DNA of 64,000 nt. Source: Siphonodentalium dalli (taxonomy: Eukaryota > Mollusca > Scaphopoda > Gadilida > Siphonodentaliidae). The notes below the pieces were generated by a model that had not been told where the DNA came from, did not search any database, and saw nothing but the letters and a program-made list of their open reading frames with translations. Below are positions 44,593 to 55,692 of the stretch, in pieces (position 1 is the stretch's first letter; each line of letters starts with the position of its first letter). Position numbers and translations under genes: made by a program. The stretch is taken from positions 13,915,710 through 13,979,709 of the forward strand of contig CP136062.1 of the NCBI GenBank assembly GCA_032622095.1. Reading direction: 5' to 3'.

Positions 44593-46365
44593 AAGTACAG
44601 TAATTGGTTAAGAGCTATATAAAACCAAGCTTGCAAATAATTTCTCAAATTTCACCGGAGTCACTATCACAGGCACCAACTTTCATGGATTTTTAATATA
44701 AACTGAGCTTCCTATACACTTTCAAAACCCCTGTACCCCAGTATAACGTCAGTATTATTGTTTTCTGTTATCAATGTTATGGTTTTACTAACTCTGACCT
44801 TGTTTATAATTATAATGTAACATAATGTATGTTTTTCTGTAATGAACAGCATGATCAAAAGCTTAGATAGATCATAGATGATCATAGATCATAGTCACCG
44901 TATTCCATGTAACAATGGCATAACGAACCAAAGTCGGACGCTTTGGGTCGTATATAGACTATATCTGATTTTGTGACGCCAACAATTATTATCTAATACG
45001 ACGCTGTTGTTTTGAATTTCGGGAGCGCGAATATTGCACAGTAGATCGGTGGGCTTAAAGCATTAATTTCGTAATCGGCTGTCAAGAGGCCAACCCAAAT
45101 CAGTCGAAGTGCAACATTCTCATATTTATATAAACGTCACAAAATCATTTAGTTGTTTTTATTTATAAGGGAAAGTAGGTCCATCATGAATTTCTAACGG
45201 GTCTACTCCGGCACTCTACTGGATCAAATCATCGGACCCTAGGAAGTTTTAATATTTTTTTAAATAAACTAAAATCACCACAACTCAACACGATCTACGT
45301 GTATCTCAAAGCTTTATTTTCCAACTAATGCACAGCAGTTGATCAATACTACATGGTTCTGTAGAGATTATAACGTGCGAAAGGAAATAAGATAATATTT
45401 AATATGGATTTGATTGGTATCATAAGTCTGCATACTTACATGCATCTGATAATCCATATATATCCTATTTTCATGAATAGAATGAAAACACATACTTATG
45501 AACAAAGCAGAAGATACATTCAGTTCCACGCGAATTCGGTCAATGGTGAAAGTTACATGATGATGTTGTTTGTTGACTATCGTTGAAATCGACATGATGA
45601 CTTGTTATGAAATGAACATCCTGAGTATCTGAAGCGGAGAGCTCCCCCAGCACGCCAAGTAATATAATGGTTAGTTTCAGTTCCATGCACTCTCGACAAC
45701 ATATATAACTATTTATAATTACCCCACCAAACATAAGCCTTATGCATGCGAATCTTATTTGGTGGGAATCTATAAAGTGATATTGACAAGAATTGTTTTA
45801 AACGCTACATGCAGAAACCCCTATGTGATTATTTTAGCTTTGGTTCGTTAATTACGCTTGCGTATTATCATATTATTGCCAAGCAATCACTAAGGAAGGA
45901 AACAACCAATGAAAATTATGAAATACTAATCATTAATGTGAAGTTTTATTAAGGCATTAAGCAACAAATAATAATCAAAATCATGTGTTGTGTTAATTAG
46001 TGCACCAAAATGATTAAAACTTCGATCCATGTATCAGCATGGTAAACCGTAAATGGCCAAGTCGTTATTAATTCATTTTTTTTACGGTTTTAATTTTACG
46101 CTGGGGTGGCACATTTGATTTCAGCTTAGGGACCATAATGGAAACTCGTTATGTTATTTACTAACTTGTTTTATAGACATATACTTATATTAAACTTGTT
46201 TATATTTTACCAAATGAATATTATCTATTGAATTATTATAAAAATAACGTCTTGGTTTTCCATTGTCGCTGAAATAAACATAAATTTTTCCTAATATCCA
46301 GTTTCCCTCTCTATATATTTCTGGTGTAAAACTCATGATTATAATATGATCATAATGATACTCAC
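44593..46365. other. Intron or intergenic sequence, AT-rich
   Basis: Apart from the signal-peptide-like exon (45557-45686) no gene or repeat family stands out. A short ATAGATCATAGATGATCATAG repeat lies at 44868-44895. If a second gene starts at 45686, the stretch from there to 46365 is intergenic and contains its promoter. Confidence 0.4.
45557..45686 (-). CDS. Possible signal-peptide exon (gene start)
   Basis: On the minus strand the ATG at 45686 begins MELKLTIILLGVLGELSAS, with a short charged start, a hydrophobic core and small residues before a likely cleavage site. It continues DTQDVHFITSHHVDFND. A donor-like GTAAC at 45552-45556 would end the exon in phase 1, the phase used by all EGF exons here. 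A TATAAAT motif lies 25-31 bases upstream, though that is very close for a transcription start. If real, the EGF exons left of it (39117 and on) belong to a separate gene from those to the right. It could also be chance. Confidence 0.35.
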
Positions 46366-46503
46366 CGAGACATGTAGCGCCATCTGTTGCTAGTTTATAG
46401 TTACTCTTACAGTAGCATTGAGTTGTCTGCTGACCATTTACCTCAACGATCTGACATGCATACGAGCATGTCACATTAAACAACTCCTTGCATGGGTCCT
46501 CAA
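46366..46503 (-). CDS. Single EGF-like exon
   Basis: An exon of 138 nt with acceptor TTCCAG at 46504-46509 and donor GTGAGTATC at 46357-46365, phase 1-1. It encodes EDPCKELFNVTCSYACQIVEVNGQQTTQCYCKSNYKLATDGATC, which has six cysteines, but the usual aromatic-Gly pair is replaced (SNYKL), so it is a diverged non-calcium EGF. NVTC is a possible N-glycosylation site. Confidence 0.83.
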
Positions 46504-46559
46504 CTGGAAACAAATTCAGATTCTTAAGTATACATATTATACACCCCGAATGTCCACTT

Positions 46560-47215
46560 ATTACACACCAAACAAATTCACATCATAAGTAAACTTATTA
46601 CACACTCCCAACCTCCACTTATTACACACCTCCGACCTCCACTTATTACACACACCACTCAACCTCCACTTATTACACAACTCCAAATTCCACTTATTAA
46701 ACACCTCCGACCTCCCCTTATACATCTCCAACCTCCCCATATGACACACAACCTCCACTTATTACACACCACCAATAGCCCCTTCTTACACTCCACAACC
46801 TCCACTTATCACACACCCGACTTCCACTTATTACACACATCCAACATCCGCTTATTCGACACACCCAACATCCATTACAAATCTCCAACCTCCACTTATT
46901 ACACACCCAATCTCCCCTTATAATGCACCTCTGACCGCCACTTATTACACACCCAACTTCCCCTTATAACACACACCCTGACCTCCACTTATCACACACC
47001 TATTATTACCCACCTTTTATTACACCTGTGTTTATACACATGTTATTACACACCTGTTATGACACACCTGTCATTACACATCTGTTATTACAAACCTGTC
47101 ATTACACACCTGTTATTACACACCTGATATTACACATATGTAATTACACACCTGTTATTACACACCTGTTATTACATACCTGTTATCAGACCTGTTATTA
47201 TATACATCTTATTAT
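46560..47215. repeat. Two C-rich tandem arrays (about 25-bp and 13-bp units)
   Basis: At 46560-47000, degenerate copies of CCTCCACTTATTACACACC. At 47030-47210, copies of TTACACACCTGTTA (about 13-14 bp). Both repeat the TTACACACC core, so the second probably arose from the first. Frames on either strand through them are artefacts. Confidence 0.85.
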
Positions 47216-47364
47216 ACACCAAACAAATTCACAATCATAAGTAAACTCTATTAACCCTCTCTATGCTAAATGGATTCTCCCATTCAGTTATAAAAGTATA
47301 AATTGGAATGATATATTATTCATTTCCAGGAATGTTAAGGATAAGGACACGAGTGCTGAGGAAT

Positions 47365-47745
47365 TAATATTCATTGGTGGGAATCATATTATGAGCAGAC
47401 GTCAAACATACAAACAGATAATGCTAATATTCATTGGTGGGAATCTTATTATGAGCAGACGTCAACCATACAAAAAGATAATGTTAATATTCATTGGTGG
47501 GAATCTTATTATGAGCAGACATCAACCATACAAAAAGATAATGCAAGTGCTGACGTATTATTAATATCTTAACATTTCCTATGGAAAATTGGATTGGGAG
47601 AGTCTATCGGAATCAAAGGGTAGACATTTCCATTGGATCGGGAGAGTCCATAATAATCAAGGGTATTGGCCAATGGATCGAGAGAGTCTATGAGAATCAA
47701 AGGATAGACAATTCCATTTGAGGAAAGTCCATCCGAATCAAAGAA
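47365..47745. repeat. Two short tandem arrays
   Basis: Three copies of a unit of about 60-70 bp with ATTCATTGGTGGGAATCTTA and GAGCAGACGTCAACCATAC (47365-47545). Then come three to four diverged copies with GGGAGAGTCTATCGGAATCA (47590-47745), which reach to within about ten bases of the donor of exon 47756-47881 but do not include exon sequence. Confidence 0.75.
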
Positions 47746-47755
47746 TAGAACTTAC

Positions 47756-47881
47756 TTTGTTTACATCCTTTTCTGTCCTCCATGAGAATGAAACCAAATC
47801 GGCAATCACAGTTATATGATCCAACAGTGTTGCTGCAAAGCTGCTCGCATCCATTACTCGAGCTGGTACACTCATCAAAAT
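47756..47881 (-). CDS. Calcium-binding EGF exon
   Basis: An exon of 126 nt with acceptor TTGTAG at 47882-47887 and donor GTAAGTTC at 47748-47755, phase 1-1. It encodes (D)FDECTSSSNGCEQLCSNTVGSYNCDCRFGFILMEDRKGC with six cysteines. DFDEC and the NTVGSYNC region (Asn hydroxylation/Ca site consensus) indicate a calcium-binding EGF. Confidence 0.9.
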
Positions 47882-48084
47882 CTACAAAAAATAATACACC
47901 ACATTGAGTTTATATCTGAGTACGATCCGATAGACCAATTAACATCCACGACTTATCAAAATCTACAATAAATAATACATCTACTGAGAATACGTACTTC
48001 TAAAGCATTTAATATTATTTTTATTAAAGAAATTATCGCACGAATTTAACGACTTGTAAATTGAATTTATCGCAATAAAATTCA

Positions 48085-49245
48085 TCTCATTCGTTATAGG
48101 TTATAATATAGAGGCACCACGATGGCATTCGTTATAGGTTATAATATAGAGGCACCACAATGGCATTCGTTATAGGTTATAATATAGAGTCACCACGATG
48201 GCATTCGTTATAGGTTATAATATAGAGGCACCACGATGGCATTCGTTATAGGTTATAATATAGAGGCACCACGATGGCATTCGTTATAGGTTATAATATA
48301 GAGGCACCACGATGGCATTCATTATAGGTTATAATATAGAGGCACCACGATGGCATTCGTTATAGGTTATAATATAGAGGCACCACGATGGCATTCGTTA
48401 TAGGTTATAATATAGAGGCACCACGATGGCATTCATTATAGGTTATAATATAGAGGCACCACGATGGCATTCGTTATAGGTTATAATATAGAGGCACCAC
48501 GATGGCATTCGTTATAGGTTATAATATAGAGGCACCACGATGGCATTCGTTATAGGTTATAATATAGAGGCACCACGATGGCATTCATTATAGGTTATAA
48601 TATAGAGGCACCACGATGGCATTCGTTATAGGTTATAATATAGAGGCACCACGATGGCATTCGTTAAAGGTTAAAGGTTAAAGGTTATAATATAGAGGCA
48701 CCACGATGGCATTCGTTATAGGTTATAATATAGAGGCACCACGATGGCATTCATTATAGGTTATAATATAGAGGCACCACGATGGCATTCGTTATAGGTT
48801 ATAATATAGAGGCACCACGATGGCATTCATTATAGGTTATAATATAGAGGCACCACGATGGCATTCGTTATAGGTTATAATATAGAGGCACCACAATGGC
48901 ATTCGTTATAGGTTATAATATAGAGGCACCACGATGGCATTCGTTATAGGTTATAATATAGAGGCACCACGATGGCATTCATTATAGGTTATAATATAGA
49001 GGCACCACGATGGCATTCGTTATAGGTTATAATATAGAGGCACCACGATGGCATTCGTTATAGGTTATAATATAGAGGCACCACGATGGCATTCGTTAAA
49101 GGTTAAAGGTTAAAGGTTATAATATAGAGGCACCACGATGGCATTCGTTATAGGTTATAATATAGAGGCACCACGATGGCATTCATTATAGGTTATAATA
49201 TAGAGGCTCCACGATGGCATTCATTGTAGGTTATAATATAGATAT
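48085..49245. repeat. 38-bp satellite, about 29 copies, with higher-order structure
   Basis: Unit GCATTCGTTATAGGTTATAA followed by TATAGAGGCACCACGATG. Two copies carry the same inserted AAAGGTTAAAGGTTAAAGG at 48664 and 49095, about 431 bases apart (11 units plus the insertion). Other variants (CATTCATTATAGG) recur with the same order in both blocks. A block of 11 units was therefore duplicated. Confidence 0.92.
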
Positions 49246-49349
49246 AACACTTACCAAATTATGAACATTTCCTTTTTGAAGAAACAGTAGTATGTACTAT
49301 CTGATAGACCATTTAACAGAGTGATGCATTCTGGGTAGAATAGATTGTG

Positions 49350-49623
49350 ATACTCACCTGTACATGTCCCGTTGTCGAGCTTATATCCAGTGGTACATAA
49401 ACAGGAGAAGGATCCGATTGTGTTAGAACAGACCTCCGTAACCTGATTATAGAGTGATGCATTCTGGGTAGAATAGATTGTGATACTGACCTGTACAGCT
49501 CCCGTTGTCGAGCTTATATCCAGTGGTACATAAACAGGAGAAGGATCCGATTGTGTTAGAACAGACCTCCGTAACCTGATAACAGAGTGATGCATTCTGG
49601 ATGGAATAGATTGTGATACTGAC
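49350..49623. repeat. 137-bp tandem copies of the 3' two-thirds of an EGF exon
   Basis: Two extra copies follow (minus sense) the exon 49624-49752 with a 137-bp period. Each contains the exon from GTTACGGAGGTCTGTTCTAA to its end, the donor (GTCAGTATC or GTGAGTATC) and about 40 bases of intron. The copies are almost identical to the exon but lack its first third and its acceptor. They could serve as alternative 3' ends or are inert. Confidence 0.85.
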
Positions 49624-49752
49624 CTGTACAGCTCCCGTTGTCGAGCTTATATCCAGTGGTACATAAACAGGAGAAGGATCCGATTGTGTTAGAACAGACC
49701 TCCGTAACCTGATTACATGTATTTGTGAGGTCGCTGTCACATTCTCCGATAT
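49624..49752 (-). CDS. Single EGF-like exon
   Basis: An exon of 129 nt with acceptor CTTCAG at 49753-49758 and donor GTCAGTATC at 49615-49623, phase 1-1. It encodes (D)IGECDSDLTNTCNQVTEVCSNTIGSFSCLCTTGYKLDNGSC with six cysteines. DIGEC is a weak calcium signature, while SNTIGSFSC fits the calcium-binding consensus. Two partial copies follow it in tandem. Confidence 0.9.
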
Positions 49753-49759
49753 CTGAAGA

Positions 49760-50207
49760 ATTATAGAAGCAATAGTTCAGCAGTAGGGCCCTGAGAATCG
49801 GACATTTTCATTTCAAATAGAATCAGCCAAATTATTCCGAATCGCATCGAATCTCGAATCGAATCGTTGCTTCAGGCATAATATAAATAGTGGAGATGTA
49901 GACATCACTTGACTCGTGGCCATATACCAATATCAATTTTCTCAATTCATAACGACAAATGATTGTCAGTATACAATGAAAATATTATCTACAAATGGAT
50001 CAAATGCCAATCTAACCAATAAAAGTGCGGATTCTTTGTGGTCGTTTCTGTTATACACTAATGAAACATTATCAGAAGCAATATTGAAGCCAGAAAGTTA
50101 TCACACTCACAAGTTTGACAAACATGTATATATGAAATTTTGCAAGATGAGTTACACATATAAGTCTTTCAATGCTTCAGTGGTCTATACTTATAGCTCA
50201 TTCGATG
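49760..50207. other. Intron sequence
   Basis: A 105-codon plus-strand frame (49916-50233) opens on a GTG, has no ATG before codon 21 and runs into the telomere-like array. I do not regard it as a gene. A GAATCGCATCGAATC tract lies at 49838-49868. Confidence 0.5.
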
Positions 50208-51085
50208 ACAATGTTATGTATGTGCGTTGGTAACATATATTCGTGTAAAACCCTAACCCTAACCCTAACCCTAACCCTATAGCTCAGTCGATGACAATGT
50301 TATGTATGTGCGTTGGTAACATATATTCGTGTAAAACCCTAACCCTAACCCTAACCCTAACCCTAACCCTATAGCTCAGTCGATGACAATGTTATGTATG
50401 TGCGTTGGTAACATATCTTCGTGTAAAACCCTAATCCTAACCCTAACCCTATAGCTCAGTCGATGACAATGTTATGTATGAGCGTTGGTAACATATCTTC
50501 GTGTAAAACCCTAACCCTAACCCTAACCCTATAGCTCAGTCGATGACAATGTTATGTATGTGCGTTGGTAACATATCTTCGTGTAAAACCCTAACCCTAA
50601 CCCTAACCCTATAGCTCAGTCGATGACAATGTTATGTATGTGCGTTGGTAACATATCTTCGTGTAAAACCCTAACCCTGTCGCTCAGTCGATGACAATGT
50701 TATGTATGTGCGTTGGTAACATATCTTCGTGGTCTATACTATAGCTCAGTCGATGACAATGGTATGTATGTGCGTTGGTAACATATCTTCGTGTAAAACC
50801 CTAACCCTATAGCTCAGTCGATGACAATGTTATGTATGTGCGTTGGTAACATATCTTCGTGTAAAACCCTAACCCTAAGCCTATAGCTCAGTCGATGACA
50901 ATGTTATGTATGTGCGTTGGTAACATATATTCGTGTAAAACCTTAACCCTAACCCTATAGCTCAGTCGATGATAATGTTATGTATGTGCGTTGGTAACAT
51001 ATCCTCGTGTAAAACCCTAACCCTATAGCTGAGTCGATGACAATGTTATGTATGTGCGTTGGTAACATATCTTCGTGTAAAAGCA
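50208..51085. repeat. Composite array of telomere-like CCCTAA runs and a 60-bp spacer unit
   Basis: Twelve units each contain about 60 bp (TATAGCTCAGTCGATGACAA...TGCGTTGGTAACATATCTTC GTGTAAAA) followed by one to five CCCTAA repeats. The hexamer is the complement of the TTAGGG telomere repeat used by most animals, including molluscs. Hexamer number falls from left to right (five, then three, then one). One unit near 50715 lacks hexamers. Confidence 0.92.
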
Positions 51086-51424
51086 ATGTGGTCCATAGAA
51101 GTAATGAGGATGCAACTCGCATTAGGACAGCTCATTTTTAATCGAATTGAATGAGATGAAAGTTTCCGAATCGATTCGCAGGGCCCTGTTCAGTAGATAT
51201 TATTTAAGGAATACGGAATCTTAAATTTCGAAAAAATATATATATAAATAATAAACAACTTTTTGCTCTATACAAGTGTGTTTACCTTCTATTTAACAAG
51301 ATAGATAAAATGTCATAATTGATACGTTTGACACCAGAAACAACCAAGGTATTCCAATTTTAAGACTTTGAAATTCCATGTTTCCTCAGATTCAATTGCA
51401 AACATGCCTCACAAATTGGCCCAA

Positions 51425-51878
51425 TTAACCCTTTCAGTGCCAGGGGCCAATCTCATCGGCCCTAATATACGTCTGTAAAATCGGTCCTAAATTTTTTTTT
51501 TTTTTTTGGGTTGAATTGTTTTTGGGTATGCTTAAGCATGCTATAGCGAATTTAAAAACAAACTGGATAAAACCTTAGGGGCATGTTATAACTCAAAACT
51601 ATTATCAAGTATTCATAGTAATAATTTTGATGCCCATGAAAAACGTAAGATTCCCTGGCACTAAACCTACAAAATAAGTCTGTTAAAGAATATAAGAAAA
51701 AATTATTAAAATTGTAAATAATTGTAAAAAATAATAACAAATGATGAAAAATTGTTAGGCCAAAGCATTCTCTTATATATGCGAGGCGACCTATGGTCGA
51801 CTCGCATATATAAGAGAATGCATTGAAACAGGGTATATGGGTTGATACAAAAATCGGACCTGGCACTGAAAGGGTTAA
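51425..51878. mobile_element. piggyBac-like MITE with TTAA target duplication
   Basis: TTAA at 51425-51428 and 51875-51878 frame inverted ends CCCTTTCAGTGCCAGG / CCTGGCACTGAAAGGG. TTAA duplication and CCC-starting ends are typical of piggyBac elements. The inside is AT-rich and holds a family D hairpin at 51760-51820 (TTCTCTTATATATGCGAGGC and its inverse). It has no transposase. Confidence 0.75.
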
Positions 51879-52227
51879 AGCATCTCATGGATATCTTACA
51901 ACCAGACCAGATGGCATGCAGATCACATCACAGGGATTATCTTGATTAGATTAGTCTGTCTGATTGGATTAGAAAGCATGCATGTCCACAAGAAGTGATC
52001 TATTTACAACAATATGGCACACACTAACTGGGGGGACTCTTTTCAATCACTGTTGCATGATCACACATTTGAAAATCCTGATTACAGTCCTGGTGTAATT
52101 TTATCAATCTTGTTTGTCTGATAGATGACTTAAACATATTTATTATTCATCAATAAACAAAATACAGATAGAGATAGCACAATTGATGATGTGGATGAGA
52201 GGCAATAAATGTATCAGAGAACAAATT

Positions 52228-52442
52228 ACATAATGCCATAAATAATTGACTCTTTAACCACAGCAGAATTATGGGTAACTTTTCAGGATTTAGTCAGAAA
52301 TATGGCTTGTTGCCATTCATCGGAAAACTCTCAGTGAGAGCCTTCCGATGAATGGCAACAAGCCATATTTCCGACTAAATCCTGAAAAGTTACCCATAAT
52401 TATGCTGTGGTTAAGGAGTCGATTATTTAGAGCATTACTGTA
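52228..52442. mobile_element. Palindromic MITE, family A, full copy
   Basis: The best-preserved copy of the family, with arms matching almost perfectly from ACTTTTCAGGATTTAGTC outward. A partial copy follows at 52920-53054. Between and around them the sequence is unremarkable AT-rich intron. Confidence 0.85.
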
Positions 52443-53176
52443 TACAACTTATGGAAGTTCCTAACCATTATGTGTATAGAGAATATTGATTCACTGTGTT
52501 TGGGGCTTGAGGGGAGTTGTATTTGTTCTTTTATATTTTTTATATATTATATAAAAGTATCAATAAAATAATTCCGAAGGTAGGGGGATGTTGTTCTTAA
52601 GATGAACATCTGAGTTGGTTAAGTTAAGTGTGTTTACTGTCTATAGTCTTCACTTGACATAAAGATAAGCTTTAGTTGAGTAATTAAATTTATAATTGGA
52701 TAATTTGACTAGCTATCTAACAAATAATATATATGGAAATACAATTAATTGTGCGGCTGAATCATGGAGAATAATTTTTTTTTTTGTTATTGTTTGACAC
52801 TTGTCTTTGCTTATCAAAATCGGCCTGTTGAATCTAAATAGGTTTGTGTCATTTTAAATAAGTATTCATTTTATTAAACACTATTGTTCAGTAAACATAT
52901 TTTTATCGATAGTCCCATAGTTTCAGGATTTAGTCGGAAATATGGCTTGTTGCCATTTATCGGAAAGCTCTCTCACCATATTACCGACTAAATCCTGAAA
53001 AGTTACCCATAATTCTGCTGTGGTTAAGAAGTTGATTATTTAGGGCATTACTGTGCATCCAGAACAGTTAAGAACACTTAAATCGGTAGCTGCAACAATC
53101 CGAAAATCTCATAATGATCTTGCATTATGTAACAATATGAATGCGCTGTGTGCTACAATGAGGTGAAGACAGTACA

Positions 53177-53272
53177 TATCCGACACATGTGTTTCCAATT
53201 AATGTATAGCTGGTAGATATAGGACAGACACGGTCATACGACCCCTGTGTGTCCATACAGACCTCACCAGTC
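53177..53272 (-). pseudogene. Partial duplicate of the EGF exon 53290-53541 (donor side)
   Basis: On the minus strand this repeats the 3' third of the neighbouring exon (CLTGEVCMDTQGSYD...SYTLIGNTCVG) with several substitutions that remove a conserved Cys-Ala-Cys pair. The GT of its donor has become GA, so it could not be spliced as the original is. It is a decayed copy of the exon's 3' edge. Confidence 0.75.
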
Positions 53273-53289
53273 AGACAGATAATACATAC

Positions 53290-53541
53290 CATCACACGTG
53301 TTTCCATTTAGTGTATAGCCGGTAGGACAGGCACATTCATACGACCCCTGCGTATCCGTACAGATCTGACCAGTTGGACAGATGTTTGGGTTCTCTTCAC
53401 ATTCCTTTATATTCTCAGAACAGAATTCACCTCGCCACCCACTATTACAGATGCAGCCGAAGACGTGATCACAGCGTTCCATTCGATCACCACAGCTACA
53501 CTCCGGGACACAGTCAACTCCGTAGAACGGAGATTCACATG
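53290..53541 (-). CDS. Double EGF exon (8-Cys laminin/MEGF-like plus 6-Cys EGF)
   Basis: An exon of 252 nt with acceptor TTTCAG at 53542-53547 and donor GTATGTATT at 53281-53289, phase 1-1. It encodes (A)CESPFYGVDCVPEC...GWRGEFC (eight cysteines), then NIKECEENPNICPTGQIC...YECACPTGYTLNGNTC. All 14 cysteines are intact. Copies of its 3' edge (53177-53272) and of its acceptor edge (54117-54195) lie on either side. Confidence 0.9.
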
Positions 53542-54116
53542 CTGAAAAATCAAACATTTCTCTTTAGGCCTTTTTATTTTTATCAAATGCATCAAATTTC
53601 AACCCATCTTCACTCATTCCAATCCAACATAATTTTAAGTGATAAAAAAAATAAAATAATTTCATCAAATCTTCTGTATAAATAAATATTGCACATTTTT
53701 TAAATTATTACTATTGAGAGCCTAAATGTAAGATTACATGGATATATAAGTGTACATCCCCTATTTGACACCATTTTATATTTTCTTTGCCTCTCATTTT
53801 GAGAGCTTATTTTTAAACAATGAATTATCAGCCTAACCCATAGAGCCTCGCATAGACTGGAGCAAACAACACTCCATAGTGCATGCTTCCATCTGTGTGA
53901 GTCTCCCTCTGGGTTAGACATCACATTTAATATATTATCAGCCTAACCCATAAAGAGCCTCACATGGACTGGAGCAAACAACACTCCATAGTGCATGCTT
54001 CCATCTGTGTGAGGCTCCCTCTGGGTTAGACATCACATTTAATATATTATCAGCCTGCATGAGTCTTATTTTCACCCTAATCGTTGCCCTATATATTTAT
54101 TTAAAAATTTAAGATG

Positions 54117-54195
54117 ACTCTTGCAGCTACACTCCTGGACAAAGTCAACTGCATAGAATAGAGATTCATACCCTGAAAAATCAAACAATTCTCTA
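54117..54195 (-). repeat. Duplicate of the acceptor edge of exon 53290-53541
   Basis: On the minus strand GAATTGTTTGATTTTTCAG is followed by a diverged copy of the first 60 exon bases (ATGAATCTCTATTCTATGCA...GTCCAGGAGTGTAGCTGC). It lies 580 bases upstream of the true acceptor, beyond two family C hairpins. Confidence 0.75.
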
Positions 54196-54789
54196 TATCT
54201 CAAATATATGTAGCTCTGATAATCTTACTTCAGTGCTGCAGTAAATGTGCTCTAAATAATTGTCTCCTTAACCACAGCAGAATTATGGGTAATTTTCAGG
54301 ATTTAGTCGGTAATATGGTAATATCATCCCTCTAGGCTCACGCTATACCCTAGCATTTTATATAGAGAGTTTTATGGGTAGAACCACCAGAGGAAAAAAC
54401 CATACTTTTACTCTCAGGTGCCGGATAAAATTAATAATGTGGGAACTATTATTACTTTTTGGAGAAAATTTGTCACGATCATTATTATTTGACAACTTAG
54501 TGAAATTGCCGTCACTATTTTTAATAATTTTAGCCAAATGTCCCATGTGTCACTATTATATGGACATCATTATTATTAGTAATAGGCACCTCAGTCCAGA
54601 GAACCATGCAGAAGAAAACAGCATAGAGCAGTTAATGATTTAAATAATTAAGACTTAATGCTTAGCAACTTTGAGCCTAAATAATCCGCATATAATATAA
54701 AGAATACCTACAGATTTTTGTTTGAATACCACAGTTTGATATTGTTAACTAGATCAAGTCTTCTCGGTGTATAATACTAATTTTGACCC

Positions 54790-55205
54790 TGTGCACAGGT
54801 AGGTGGCCTCGCATATATAAGAGAATGCATTGGCCTAACAAATTTTATATTATTTTTTATAATTGCTAAAAAATAAAATAAAAATGAAAAAAATAATAAA
54901 AAATTGTTGAAGAATTTAAGAAATAATGATAAAAATGATAAAAATTGTCATGTGAGAAAAAAATTATAAAAATTTATAAAGAATGTATGAAAAAACATGT
55001 GTTATACAGTTTTTTCTTACATTCTTTATATCAATTTTTATAATTTTTTTCTTACATTCTGTGATTTTTTATTATTTTTTCATTTTTCTTATATTTTTTA
55101 ACAATTATAAAAAATAATATAAAATTTGTTAGGCCAATGCATTCTCTTATATATGTGAGGCAACCTGTGGTCGACTCACATATATAAGAGAATGCATTAG
55201 CACAG
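54790..55205. mobile_element. Inverted pair of family D sequences around an AT-rich palindrome
   Basis: Arms of about 60 bp (CCTCGCATATATAAGAGAAT...ACAAATTTTATATTATTTTT and its inverse) at 54795-54870 and 55105-55160 flank an AT-rich inverted core. The right arm runs on into a complete family D hairpin. Probably an element inserted into or rearranged from another copy. Confidence 0.6.
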
Positions 55206-55504
55206 AATTTTCGCTTGGAAAAATTCAATATTTCTTTCCAGACGCTCATGAGATATTTCGGTATTCAAACAAAACCTGTAGGTATTCTCTATATCTCAAC
55301 ATAATATTGCAATGTTTTTTGTCAAAATATTTTCATTTTTTCCTGTTACAATATTTGTTGTATTAGCTACAACAAATCAAGATCAGGCCTGAGTTTAGTG
55401 TGCGCAGAATGAGGTCCCCAGAGAGTGAATTTATTGATGCTATCCCGCATTACTAAATTCACCCTCTGTGGACCTCATTTTGCTTAGGCCTCATCACGAA
55501 CCTA

Positions 55505-55692
55505 ATTACTGACTGCATCCATTATTGGTAAAATAATAAATAAAACACAGTACAGACTAGCAATATTATGACTGCATCCATTATTAGTAAAATAATAAAT
55601 AAAACGCTGGCACCTAAACCATGGTACAGACCAGCACTATTACCGACTGCATCCATTATTGGTAAAATAATAAATAAAACACTGGTACAGAC
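55505..55692. repeat. Tandem copies derived from an exon's donor edge
   Basis: Two to three units of 60-70 bp (GACTGCATCCATTATTGGTA, AATAATAAATAAAAC, GGTACAGAC in plus sense) follow, in minus sense, the exon 55693-55812. They repeat its donor segment GTCTGTACCAG with the intron bases next to it. Confidence 0.7.

Noticed and set aside
46718-47240. Cys/Trp-rich minus-strand and Thr/His-rich plus-strand frames
   Set aside because: Both derive from the TTACACACC tandem arrays.
49916-50233. 105-codon plus-strand frame
   Set aside because: It begins at a GTG with no ATG for 20 codons, has no recognisable motif, and its end is the first unit of the telomere-like array.
53700-53924. Minus-strand frame in a family C hairpin region
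   Set aside because: The frame coincides with two tandem copies of the dispersed hairpin and has no other support.
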